A DNA stretch of 64,000 bases from Lichenicola sp965198655 (GTDB lineage: Bacteria > Pseudomonadota > Alphaproteobacteria > Acetobacterales > Acetobacteraceae): the NCBI GenBank assembly GCA_965198655.1, contig OZ240668.1:2728001-2792000 (forward strand), written 5' to 3'. Positions 46,230-54,845 of this stretch are shown in pieces (the first letter of the stretch is position 1; each line of letters begins with the position of its first letter). Position numbers and translations under genes: made by a program. The notes beneath the pieces were generated by a model that saw only the letters and a list, made by a program, of their open reading frames with translations, made no database searches and was not told the origin of the DNA.

Positions 46230-46898
46230 GTGAACGCATTGACCCCAATCAGCGGCCGGCAAACCATCGAGGTGGTGTACGACCTCGTATGCCCATGGTG
46301 CTACCTCGGCGTCCAGCGCCTGCTGGGCGCCCTGGCGCAGCGGCCGGACACGGTGTTCGAGCTGGTCTGGCGGCCCTTCCTGCTCAACCCGGACATCCCG
46401 CGCGAAGGGCTGTCTCGGCAGGACTACGCGGTGCGCAAGTACGGCGGCGAGGACCGCGCGCGCCGGCTCTACGCCACCGTGAGCGAGCTCGGGCTGCAAA
46501 GCGGCATCCGCTTCCGCTTCGACCGCATCCTCACCATCCCGTCCAGCATCGACGCGCACCGGCTGGCGGTCTGGGCGGCGCGGTTCGGCCTCGCCACGGC
46601 GATGGTGGGAACGCTGTTCGCGGCGCACTTCACCGACGGGGCCGACCTGGGCGACCCGGAGGCGCTGGCCGGGCTTGCCGCCGCGGTCGGGCTGGACCCG
46701 TCCGCCGCGCGTCGGTTCCTGCGCGGCCGGGACGGCGGCGAGATGGTACAGTCGGAGAACCTGCGCGCGCACCGGCGCGGCATCGGCGGCGTGCCGTGCT
46801 TCGTGTTCGGCGGCAAGCTGGCGGTGTCCGGCGCCCAGGAGACCGAAGTGTTCCAGCGCCTGCTCGACGTGGCGGCGCTGGATCCGATGGCCGCCTAG
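46230..46898 (+). CDS. DsbA-family oxidoreductase (FrnE-like)
   Basis: A 222-residue thioredoxin-fold protein with the redox motif CPWC at residues 21-24 (YDLVCPWCYLG), an inserted helical domain, and a cis-Pro loop in GIGGVPCFVFGGKLAVSGAQ. It has no signal peptide, so it is cytoplasmic, like FrnE/2-hydroxychromene-2-carboxylate-isomerase-like members; those with CxxC are probably disulfide oxidoreductases. The start is GTG 46230 with no obvious site. It is convergent with the RidA gene, nine bases apart. Confidence 0.82.
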   Translation: MNALTPISGRQTIEVVYDLVCPWCYLGVQRLLGALAQRPDTVFELVWRPFLLNPDIPREGLSRQDYAVRKYGGEDRARRLYATVSELGLQSGIRFRFDRILTIPSSIDAHRLAVWAARFGLATAMVGTLFAAHFTDGADLGDPEALAGLAAAVGLDPSAARRFLRGRDGGEMVQSENLRAHRRGIGGVPCFVFGGKLAVSGAQETEVFQRLLDVAALDPMAA

Positions 46899-46907
46899 CC
46901 GGTCCGT

Positions 46908-47435
46908 CTACTTGCGGACCGCGGTCACCTCGATCTCGACCAGCCAGCCCGGGTTGGCGAGCCCCGCGACCTGGAACGCCGAGCGGGTGGGCAGGTTGGG
47001 CTGTGCCGCCGTGCCGAAGAACTGGGTGTACGACTTCATCATGCCGGCGAAGTCGATCTTGCCCAGCTTGGGATCGGCGGCGAGGTAGACGTGCATCTGC
47101 ACCACGTCTGCCATGCTCAGGTGCAGGCCGGCCAAGGCGGCCTGTATCTTGGTCAGCGCGCTCTTCACCTGGGTCGCGGTGTCGCCGTAGGCGGCGAGCG
47201 TGGTCTGCATCGGGCCCAGGGACTTGTCCAGCGGGTCGGCACCCATGCCGGACAGGTAGACCGTGGTGTAGCCGGGCGGCACCTCGATCGCGGACGCAAT
47301 CGGGAACTTGCCGGTGGCGTGGCGCACGATAGGGCCTGGTGGCCCCTGGATCTGGGCCTGAGCCGTCGAACCCAAGGCGATCAGCAGCAACGCCGGCAGC
47401 GCGGCACGACACAAGGTCCTGGTCATCGGGCTCAT
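46908..47435 (-). CDS. Exported RidA-family protein
   Basis: A 175-residue RidA/YjgF/UK114 protein with a Sec signal peptide (RTLCRAALPALLLIALGSTAQA). The core has VYLSGMGADPLDKS, TQVKSALTKIQAAL, MADVVQMHVYLAADP and LPTRSAFQVAGLANPGWLVEIEVTAV, with the conserved active-site arginine in PTRSAF. Cytosolic RidA hydrolyses reactive imines and enamines; an exported form would do so in the periplasm. ATG 47435 overlaps the cytochrome c stop (ATGA). It is the third gene of the amine oxidase operon. Confidence 0.85.
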   Translation of the reverse strand: MSPMTRTLCRAALPALLLIALGSTAQAQIQGPPGPIVRHATGKFPIASAIEVPPGYTTVYLSGMGADPLDKSLGPMQTTLAAYGDTATQVKSALTKIQAALAGLHLSMADVVQMHVYLAADPKLGKIDFAGMMKSYTQFFGTAAQPNLPTRSAFQVAGLANPGWLVEIEVTAVRK

Positions 47436-47851
47436 CTCTCGATGCTGGGATCGGGGCCGCGCACGGCGGCGACGTCCTGCGGCTTCACCGCGTCGGTGTA
47501 GTCGTTGCCGAAATGGCTGCGCACGTAGTTCACCACCGAGGCGACCTGCGTGTCGTTCAGCATGGTGCTGAGCCAGGGCATCGCGCCGTAGCCGTTCAGC
47601 ACCACGTAGACCGGGTAGCCGCCATTCTTGAGCTTGGCGTTGCCGGCTAGCGCCGGGATGCGCGCAGCACCCACGGCGCCGCGAGCGTTGGCCATGTGGC
47701 AGCCCTGGCACAGCTCGGTGTAGATCACCTGGCCGTCGGTGCTGGTGATGGCGCGCCCGGCGACGTTGGCGGCGGCGTCGGCCAGCGCCCGGCCCGGCAC
47801 CGCGGCGAGGCCGCAGGACAGCAGGGCGGCGGCCAGGAACGGGCGGCGCAT
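47432..47851 (-). CDS. Small cytochrome c (class I-like)
   Basis: A 139-residue exported monohaem cytochrome: signal peptide RRPFLAAALLSCGLAAVPG ... ALA, haem motif CQGCH at 48-52, and candidate axial Met at about 91 in GYGAMPWL. It starts one base into the stop of the amine oxidase gene (TGATG) and overlaps the RidA gene by four bases, so the three are made together. It most likely takes electrons from the flavoenzyme and hands them to the respiratory chain. Confidence 0.88.
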   Translation of the reverse strand: MRRPFLAAALLSCGLAAVPGRALADAAANVAGRAITSTDGQVIYTELCQGCHMANARGAVGAARIPALAGNAKLKNGGYPVYVVLNGYGAMPWLSTMLNDTQVASVVNYVRSHFGNDYTDAVKPQDVAAVRGPDPSIER

Positions 47852-49446
47852 CAGGCGGCTCCGATCGCGCGCTGGTGCAGGCGGGTGATGGCGCTGACCG
47901 AGGACAGGATCGCGCCTTCCTGCCAGCAGCCGACATAGGACGCGTGCTCGCCGGCCAGCACCAGGCGCCCGTCGATCGCCGTCAGCGCCGCGTAGTGCGC
48001 CTTGCGCGCCTCCTCGCTCCAGGTGCCGCAGCAGCCGAGCGTCCACGGCATGCGGCTCCAGGCCACGCCGACGCCGTTGCTGAACTCCTGCCGGTACTGG
48101 TGGTGCAGCACGCTTCCCTGCCGCAGCGCTTCCTCGACGCGCTGCTCCGGGGTCATGCCGGCAAAGGCGTAGGCGGCGGTGCCGAACATGTAGCCGCCGA
48201 GCAGCACGGCCGGCGTGTCGGCGAAGTAGTTGGTGCTGGGATAGGAGATCTGGCTGATCGGCTGGTCGGTGAACGAGATCCCGCCGTAGATCTGCTCGTC
48301 CTGTTCCCAGAACCGGCGCTTGAACTCCAGGCCGATCTTGACCGAGGAGGCGTACGGCACCGCCTGGATCGCCGCCTTCATCGGCCCGCCGGCCTGCACG
48401 TCGATCTGGCTCAGCACCGAGAGCGGGATCGTGCACACGCACCAGTCGGCCTTGGCCTCGGTCACCGCGCCGCTCTGGGTGTCGGCGTAGGTGACGGTGA
48501 CGCCGTTGCCGTCCTGCGCGATCTTGGTCACCTTGACGTTGTGGGTGACGAGGTCGCCCACCTGCTTGGCGAAACCCTTGCCGATCATGTCCATGCCGCC
48601 GACCGGCTGGAACATGGTGGTCTGCACGTCGTAGCTCATGTTGAAGGACAGCCACTCCCACAGCCCGGACTTCATCAGCTCGGACCGTCCGAACAGCGCC
48701 GCCGGCACCGGCGCCCCGTCCGGACCGCCGCCACCCGGCTTGGCGAAGCCGCGATGCAGGGAGGAGAGGCCGCCGCTGCGATAGCTGTAGTCCCGTCCCA
48801 GCAGCCCCCAGCCCTGCATGGCCGCGAGCAGGTCGTGCTTCTCGTCGTCGCTGACCGGCTGGTCCAGGCGGTTCTGGTTGATCGCCTTGGCCAGCAGCTC
48901 GGCGGTATAGCCGGTGAAGTCCGCCTGCACCTCGCGGTAGCGCTGCGGCTGGCCGCCGAACGCGGTGCTGCTGTGCAGGAGAGCGTTGTGGTTGACCTCG
49001 ATGAACGGCTCGAGCTGCACGCCGAACAGCCTGCAATAGTGCAGCAGGCCCTGGTGATGGTACGGGATCCGCCACGGGCCCGGGTTGATGTAGTTGCCGC
49101 TCGAGAACTGCACGTGCTGGGTGGCGCCGCCCAGCTCGGTCAGGGTGTCGCCGCCGCGCAGGCTGAAGTTGCGGCCGCCGGAGCGGGACTGGTATTCCAG
49201 CACGCGCACGCTGTAGCCGGCGCGCCGTAGCTCGTACGCCGCCAGCATGCCGGCGAGCCCGGCCCCCAGCACCAGCACGGTGGTGCCGGACCTCCCGCCG
49301 GACAGGGCGGGAGAGCCGGCGAAGTCGGTTCCGGCGGCATGGCCGAGGCGGGTCATCGCCTGGTACATCGCGGCACTGCCGGCCGCCACGCCGATGCGCA
49401 TCAGCAGTTGCCGGCGCGTCGGCTCCATCCGGTTCGGTCGGTTCAA
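47851..49446 (-). CDS. Exported flavin monoamine oxidase/dehydrogenase
   Basis: A 531-residue FAD amine oxidase-family enzyme with a Tat-like leader (EPTRRQLLMRIGVAAGSAA). The FAD site VLVLGAGLAGMLAAYELRRAG (about 57-77) is followed by SRSGGRNFSLRGG, and the C-terminus has the FAD-closing stretch RLVLAGEHASYVGCWQEGAI. It oxidises an amine or amino acid to an imine. With a cytochrome c gene coupled to it, it may be a dehydrogenase passing electrons to cytochrome, as in the NicA2/CycN nicotine system, rather than a true oxidase. TTG 49446 has GGAG nine bases upstream; ATG 49428 is an alternative. Confidence 0.87.
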   Translation of the reverse strand: MNRPNRMEPTRRQLLMRIGVAAGSAAMYQAMTRLGHAAGTDFAGSPALSGGRSGTTVLVLGAGLAGMLAAYELRRAGYSVRVLEYQSRSGGRNFSLRGGDTLTELGGATQHVQFSSGNYINPGPWRIPYHHQGLLHYCRLFGVQLEPFIEVNHNALLHSSTAFGGQPQRYREVQADFTGYTAELLAKAINQNRLDQPVSDDEKHDLLAAMQGWGLLGRDYSYRSGGLSSLHRGFAKPGGGGPDGAPVPAALFGRSELMKSGLWEWLSFNMSYDVQTTMFQPVGGMDMIGKGFAKQVGDLVTHNVKVTKIAQDGNGVTVTYADTQSGAVTEAKADWCVCTIPLSVLSQIDVQAGGPMKAAIQAVPYASSVKIGLEFKRRFWEQDEQIYGGISFTDQPISQISYPSTNYFADTPAVLLGGYMFGTAAYAFAGMTPEQRVEEALRQGSVLHHQYRQEFSNGVGVAWSRMPWTLGCCGTWSEEARKAHYAALTAIDGRLVLAGEHASYVGCWQEGAILSSVSAITRLHQRAIGAA

Positions 49447-49739
49447 GGCGTTGTGCTCCTGGTCCGGTAGACGGACGACGTCATGCCGCGCCGGAAGCTA
49501 TTCCCGTTGCTTTTACGACGTCAAGCAACCTCTTTTGCGATCATATGTTTAATTTATAGGCACTTAGGGTGATGCTTATTTGTCGCATCTCCCACTTCTG
49601 CGTGTTAATAGAGCATCTACCCGCTTGCGTTCCGTCTCGAAATTAGACGAATCATCGCGAACCGGCAATGGATCGGCGACGGCACGATCCGATGTCAGCG
49701 ACGTCATGCCCAGGCTATGGGCCGAGATGGAGATGGGGA

Positions 49740-52439
49740 ATGCGAGTGATCGGTGCGGGCGCCTTTCGAACCCTGCTGATGCTGACCGCCTGCCCGCTGG
49801 CCGTGGCGGCGGCGAGCCATGCTGCGCTGGCCCAGGTCTCGTCCGACGCGCCACCCGCTGCCACCGCCAGCGCGCCGCGCGCCACCCACCATCATCACGC
49901 ACGCAAGACCCGCAAGGCATCCCGGAAGACCTATGCGGCCGCTGGCGCCGCCGCTGGTGCCGCCGCCGGGACTGGCGGCGCTTCCGCGACTGGGATCTCG
50001 ACCTCCGCGACCGACCCGAACGCGGTGCCGGCGTCGACGGCGCCGACTGGACTGTCCGGCACCGGTAGCGGCGCCGAGGTGTCGGCCGAGGCGGCGGGCA
50101 ACGGGGAGAGCGTGATCGTCACCGGCACGCGCAACCTGGGCAAGAAGGCGCGCGACAGCACCAGCCCGATCGACGTGATCTCGGCCACCACCCTGGCCCG
50201 CTCCGGCCAGCCCAACCTGAGCGACCAGCTTTCGCGTACCGACCCGTCGGTCAGCGAGCAGGCCTACGGCGCCGACACCCAGGCCCTGGTGGCGGCGATC
50301 CGGCTGCGCGGCCTGGACCCGAATGACGTGCTGGTGCTGATCGACGGCAAGCGGCGACACCAGACCGCCAACATCACCGCCGATGCCGGTCCCGAGCAGG
50401 GCGCCACCCCGGTCGACCTCAACATGATCCCGGCCGCGGCGATCGACCACATCGAGGTGCTGCGAGACGGCGCTGCCGCGCAGTACGGCTCCGACGCCAT
50501 CGCCGGCGTGGTCAACATCATCATGAAGAAGACCGACCACGGCGGCAGCGCCACCGCCTTCACCGGCGCCGACGCCTATAACGGCGACGGCTGGCAGTAT
50601 CAGCTCGACAGCGACGGCGGCTTCTCGTTCGGCAACGACGGCTTCGTGCATCTCGGCGGCCAGGTGTTCCACACCGACCACTTCACCGCGCAGACGGTGG
50701 ACGACCGCAGCGCCGCGTTCGGCACGCCCGGCGGCTTCACTGAGCCCGGCAACTCGAACAAGATCCTGGGCCTGCCGGAGGAAACCCGCGAAACGCTGAG
50801 CATCGAGTTCGGCAAGACGCTGGTGCAGGACGCGTTCGGCGGCATCGAGGGCTACGGGCTGATCACCTACGGCCATCGTCATTCGGAAGCGTACGAGAAC
50901 TACCGCACGCCGAGCAAGCTGCCGGAGGTCTACCCCTACGGCTTCTCGCCGCTGGAAACCGACGAGGAGAACGACTACTCCGCCATCCTCGGCATCAGGG
51001 CGCCCGACGTGTTCGGCTTCCACGCCGACCTGAGCACCACCTACGGCGCCGACATCACCAACATCGGCAACAAGAACACCGCCAACCCGAACCTGTACCT
51101 GCAGGGTGACCCCGCGGCCGGCTATCCGGTCGGCTTCACGCCGACCACCGTGCTGGCGCAAAGCCAGCAGAACGCGCAGTGGACCAACAACCTCGACTTC
51201 ACCAAGCCGTTCACGGCGCTGCACATGCCGATGAACTTCGCCTTCGGCGCCGAGGAGCGGTCCGAGGTCTACCGGCTCGGCGCCGGCAGCATCGCTTCCA
51301 CCGTGTTCGGCGGCACCCAGGGCTTCGCCGGCCTGCTGCCGGCCAACGCCGGCTCGTTCTCGCGCAACGTGTGGGCCGGCTACATCGACTACGACGTGCA
51401 TCCGCTCCGGCACTGGGACGTCGACCTCGCCGGCCGCTTCGAACACTACACCGATGCCGGCGACACCGAGAACGGCAAGATCTCCAGCCGCTACGACTTC
51501 ACCAAGTGGTTCGCGCTGCGCGGCACGGTCAGCAACGGCTTCCGCGCGCCGACGCTTGCGGAGGAGAACTATTCCTCGCTCAACGTGTCGCCGACCGGCG
51601 CCAGCGGCATTCTCGCCACCACGTCCAAGGGCGCGCAGTCGATCGGCGCGGTGCCGCTCAAGGGGGAGCGCTCGACCAACGCCAGCGCCGGCATCGTGCT
51701 GCAGCCGCTGTCGAACCTGAGCGTCACCGCCGACGTCTACCAGATCAACATACGCGACCGCATCGTCGGCGCCGGCGGCGTCACCGGGCAGCCGGCGCTC
51801 ACCGCCATCGCCGACACCGGCGCCAGCCTGCCGCAGGGCATCGAGACCAGCGACGTGTCCGCCTACTACTTCGCCAACGGCGCCAGCACACGCACCCAGG
51901 GTGCCGACATCAACATCAACTACTTCACCGACTTCCGCCGCTACGGCACCGTGACCTGGACCGCCGGCATCGACCTGAACCGCACCCGTCTGCACCACAA
52001 CGGCACCGACGCGAACGGCAACCCGTTCCTGACCGCGCAGGGGGTCAGCTACATCACCACCGCCTCGCCGCGCTCCAAGATCATCCTCGACGCGTTCTGG
52101 CGGATCGGCAAGTTCGACGTCAACCTGCGCCAGACCCGCTACGGCCAGACCACCGACGAGGTCACCTACGAGGACCTGGCGCCGGCGGCGCTGCAGTTCT
52201 CCGGCACGCAGTTCGCCGAGTTCAAGAACCTGCCGGAATGGCTGACCGACATCGAGGTCGGCTACCAGATCGCGCCGCATTGGCACGCCGCGATCGGCGC
52301 CAACGACGTGTTCAACGTTCGCCCGCGCGAGCTGCCGCAGGAGCTGTCCTACCTGAACGTCGCCCATTACGACCAAACCTCGTCCACCGTGCCGATCAAC
52401 GGCGGCTTCTACTACGGGCGGCTGAACTTCACCTTCTGA
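49740..52439 (+). CDS. TonB-dependent receptor
   Basis: An 899-residue outer-membrane receptor. The signal peptide (FRTLLMLTACPLAVAAASHA) is followed by a His- and Lys/Arg-rich, then Ala/Gly-rich, linker (HHHHARKTRKASRKTYAAAG). The plug has SVIVTGTRNLGKKARDSTSP, VLVLIDGKRRHQTANI and AAAQYGSDAIAGVVNIIMKK. The 22-strand barrel ends in NGGFYYGRLNFTF with the terminal aromatic. ATG 49740 is chosen because GGAG lies seven bases upstream. The gene converges on the SBF-type transporter and overlaps it by 11 bases. The imported ligand is unknown; no siderophore or cobalamin genes are near. Confidence 0.9.
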   Translation: MRVIGAGAFRTLLMLTACPLAVAAASHAALAQVSSDAPPAATASAPRATHHHHARKTRKASRKTYAAAGAAAGAAAGTGGASATGISTSATDPNAVPASTAPTGLSGTGSGAEVSAEAAGNGESVIVTGTRNLGKKARDSTSPIDVISATTLARSGQPNLSDQLSRTDPSVSEQAYGADTQALVAAIRLRGLDPNDVLVLIDGKRRHQTANITADAGPEQGATPVDLNMIPAAAIDHIEVLRDGAAAQYGSDAIAGVVNIIMKKTDHGGSATAFTGADAYNGDGWQYQLDSDGGFSFGNDGFVHLGGQVFHTDHFTAQTVDDRSAAFGTPGGFTEPGNSNKILGLPEETRETLSIEFGKTLVQDAFGGIEGYGLITYGHRHSEAYENYRTPSKLPEVYPYGFSPLETDEENDYSAILGIRAPDVFGFHADLSTTYGADITNIGNKNTANPNLYLQGDPAAGYPVGFTPTTVLAQSQQNAQWTNNLDFTKPFTALHMPMNFAFGAEERSEVYRLGAGSIASTVFGGTQGFAGLLPANAGSFSRNVWAGYIDYDVHPLRHWDVDLAGRFEHYTDAGDTENGKISSRYDFTKWFALRGTVSNGFRAPTLAEENYSSLNVSPTGASGILATTSKGAQSIGAVPLKGERSTNASAGIVLQPLSNLSVTADVYQINIRDRIVGAGGVTGQPALTAIADTGASLPQGIETSDVSAYYFANGASTRTQGADININYFTDFRRYGTVTWTAGIDLNRTRLHHNGTDANGNPFLTAQGVSYITTASPRSKIILDAFWRIGKFDVNLRQTRYGQTTDEVTYEDLAPAALQFSGTQFAEFKNLPEWLTDIEVGYQIAPHWHAAIGANDVFNVRPRELPQELSYLNVAHYDQTSSTVPINGGFYYGRLNFTF

Positions 52440-53412
52440 CCAGCTCCGCCACCGGCGCCGCGGCCTGTCGCGCATAGCGGCGGGCCAGCAGCGCGCAGGC
52501 GAAGAGCTGGATCTGGTGGAAGATCATCAGCGGCAGCACCACCTGGCCGACCAGGGCGCTCGGGAACAGCACGCCGGCCATCGGCACGCCGGAGACCAGC
52601 GTCTTCTTCGAGCCGCAGAACACGATCGCGATCTCGTCCTCGCGGGGAAAGCCCGCCGCCCGCGCGCCATAACGGGTGACGAGCAGGACGGCTGCCAGCA
52701 GGACGGCGTCGACCAGCAGCACCAGCGCCAGTTGCGAGGCAGGCACCTCGCGCCACAGCCCCTGCACCACCGCCTCGCTGAACGCGGTGTACACCGTCAC
52801 CAGCACCGAGGCGCGATCGGTCAGGCCCAGCAGCCTCCGATTGCGCGTCGCCCAGCCGCCGACGAGGGGCTGCAGCATCTGGCCGGCCAGGAACGGCAGC
52901 AGCAACTGCAGCACGATGGCGAGCACGTCGTGGCCGGACACCCCGGTGCCATGGGTGCGCGCGGCCAGCAACAGCGCGGTCAGCAGCGGCGTCACCGCGA
53001 TGCCGAGCAGGTTCGAGGCGGTGGCCGAGCACACCGCCGCCGGAACGTTGCCGCCGCCGATGGAGGTGAAGGCGATCGAGGACTGCACGGTGGACGGCAG
53101 CACGCAGGTGAACAGCACGCCGAGCCACAGGGTCGGGGTCAGCAGACCGGGCCACAGCGCGTGCAGGCCGAGCCCGAGGACCGGGAACAGGGCGAAGGTG
53201 CACAGCAGGATCGACAGGTGCAGACGCCAATGGACGAGCCCGGCCAGCATCGCCGTTCGCGACAGCCGCGCGCCCTGCATGAAGAACATGAACGCAATCA
53301 CGGCGACCGTCAGGTCCTGGAACAACGGCACCGCCTCCCCGCGGGCGGGCAGGAACGAGGCGAGCAGCACGGTGGCCACCAGTGCCAGCAGGAACGGGTC
53401 GGGCTTGGGCAT
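52429..53412 (-). CDS. SBF-like (bile acid:sodium symporter family) transporter
   Basis: A 327-residue membrane protein with about ten hydrophobic segments, typical of the SBF-like/RCH1 branch. Landmarks are VAVIAFMFFMQGARLS, WLGVLFTCVLPSTVQSSIAF, TSIGGGNVPAAVCSATASNL and VFCGSKKTLVSGVPMA, which carry the conserved polar crossover residues. It should move a small organic anion or an ion across the inner membrane. ATG 53412 has AGGA seven bases upstream. Its 3' end overlaps the TonB receptor gene tail by 11 bases on the opposite strand. Confidence 0.87.
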   Translation of the reverse strand: MPKPDPFLLALVATVLLASFLPARGEAVPLFQDLTVAVIAFMFFMQGARLSRTAMLAGLVHWRLHLSILLCTFALFPVLGLGLHALWPGLLTPTLWLGVLFTCVLPSTVQSSIAFTSIGGGNVPAAVCSATASNLLGIAVTPLLTALLLAARTHGTGVSGHDVLAIVLQLLLPFLAGQMLQPLVGGWATRNRRLLGLTDRASVLVTVYTAFSEAVVQGLWREVPASQLALVLLVDAVLLAAVLLVTRYGARAAGFPREDEIAIVFCGSKKTLVSGVPMAGVLFPSALVGQVVLPLMIFHQIQLFACALLARRYARQAAAPVAELVRR

Positions 53413-53482
53413 GATCGGATCCTGGGTCGGACGGGCGGCGCGAATTGCCACGCTGCGGAGGCTGCGCCACCTTATCCGCCGC

Positions 53483-54406
53483 ATGACCCATCCTTCCATT
53501 CCCGCACTCGGCACCTTGCTCCTGCTCCTGGGCTTCCTGCCCGCCGGCGCGCGCGCCGCGACGCTGGCGCTGCCCGGCTGCGCCGTCGTGCACGCCGCCG
53601 CCTTGCACGAGAACGGTTCGCACGGAGCCGGCTTCGATGCCGAACATGCGGACGTGATGTTGCCGGCCCTGCCCGAGGCGGTGCTGCATGCGGCGCACCT
53701 GCATGCGGACGGCCAGGGCCCGGGCGTGTCGAACGCCGTGCTGGAACAGACCGCCACCGCGGCAACCGCGACCCTGCTTCTGGCCCTGTCCGACCACCGC
53801 GACGCTTGTCCGGACGCGGTGCTTCGCGATGCCGCGAGCCAGCTGGCGCAGGCGATCGGCCATGGCGGCTCGGCCGCGTTCACCTGGTCCGGGGTGGCGT
53901 TCCGCTCCGGCAACACCCGCCTCGGCGCCAGGCGCCTGTCGCTCCGGATGGACGGCAGCGGGACGGCGGCACGGGTGGTGATCGCCCTCGACGGCGGGGT
54001 GTCGAACGACGCCGCCGCCGGGTTGCTGCCGGAAACCCTGACGCTGCACGCCTCGATGCCGGCGGACCGGCTGCCCGACCTGCTCGCGTCGTCAGGGTCC
54101 CTGTCGAGGCCGGTGGAGGTGACGATCGAGCACCTGGACGCGCGGCGCGGCGACACCACGCTGAGCGGCGGGGGCCGTGGCACGATCGCGCCGGACGCGG
54201 AGGACAGCAGCGGGGAGGGTCACGTCACCGCGCACGGGCTCGACACGCTGCTCGACGCCGCCAGCGCGTCCGGCCTGGGACGCCTGCGCACCGCCTTGTT
54301 CCTGGTCAAGCTGGTCGCGCACCGGCATGGCGACCAGGCCGACTGGGACCTCGCGCTGCAGCGCGGCGTGCTGACGATCAACAACGTGCCGCTGCCGATC
54401 CGATAG
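53483..54406 (+). CDS. Exported protein of unknown function (possibly DUF2125-like)
   Basis: A 307-residue exported protein: signal peptide IPALGTLLLLLGFLPAGARA, then a soluble region rich in Ala, Leu, Gly and Asp. The C-terminal segment ends GDQADWDLALQRGVLTINNV, a pattern that loosely recalls DUF2125-type proteins of alphaproteobacteria. There is no recognised active site. It is divergent from the SBF-type transporter with a 70-base gap, so a shared regulatory region is likely. A hairpin follows its stop. Confidence 0.6.
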   Translation: MTHPSIPALGTLLLLLGFLPAGARAATLALPGCAVVHAAALHENGSHGAGFDAEHADVMLPALPEAVLHAAHLHADGQGPGVSNAVLEQTATAATATLLLALSDHRDACPDAVLRDAASQLAQAIGHGGSAAFTWSGVAFRSGNTRLGARRLSLRMDGSGTAARVVIALDGGVSNDAAAGLLPETLTLHASMPADRLPDLLASSGSLSRPVEVTIEHLDARRGDTTLSGGGRGTIAPDAEDSSGEGHVTAHGLDTLLDAASASGLGRLRTALFLVKLVAHRHGDQADWDLALQRGVLTINNVPLPIR

Positions 54407-54424
54407 GGGGCGTCGCGGCGGGGT

Positions 54425-54444
54425 CCGTTCCAGGCGCGGAACGG
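54425..54444 (+). terminator. Hairpin after the exported protein gene
   Basis: A 7-bp perfect stem (CCGTTCC / GGAACGG) with a 6-base loop, 18 bases after the stop. No T-run. Confidence 0.4.
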
Positions 54445-54845
54445 TCCAGATAGCATCCGCTCTTGGCATGAGGCCGGGTCGAGGCGATCGGGTTAGCCTG
54501 ACGCCGCCCCGAACGCGCATCGGCATTCGGCCGGGCGGATGTCGTGCCACGTACCGGATCCATCGCGTGGCGTGACGCACACGACTTGGCCGTTCTCGAT
54601 GATGCAGGAAAGATCATCATTTGATCGTTCCTTCCGGCGAGAGCGCAACGAGCGTATCCTCGTTTATCGGGCCGGTAAACGAAAATTACGGCCTGACAAC
54701 AGGCATTGTCACCAAAATGCCACTGCCTCGGCCGGATGCCTAAAGCGGCCGCAATGCGGCTTGTTTGCATCGTTTGTCAAACCGTAACGTTTGACTGCGG
54801 CACTGACGATTGCGCCGTCCCGTCCACGACGCGAACGGAAATCGG
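54445..54845 (+). promoter_or_regulatory. Leader region of the first tandem TonB receptor
   Basis: A gene-free region whose last 130 or so bases resemble the region before the second tandem receptor (about 58615-58758). Shared blocks include AAATGCCACTGCCTCGGC versus AAATGCCACCGCTTCGGC, then ATGCGGCTTGTT, ACGTAACG-like stretches and ACGACGCGAACGGAA just before the start codon. The conservation outside coding sequence suggests shared promoter or 5' leader elements. No known riboswitch consensus was recognised. Confidence 0.45.

Noticed and set aside
49704..52475. A 923-codon minus-strand frame opposite the TonB receptor
   Set aside because: Antisense shadow rich in Val/Gly/Asp/His without motifs; the plus strand encodes a full receptor with signal peptide and terminal Phe.
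54445..54845. Possible cobalamin or other riboswitch upstream of the tandem TonB receptors
   Set aside because: No recognisable B12-box or other known consensus; the similarity between the two leaders can come from the duplication.
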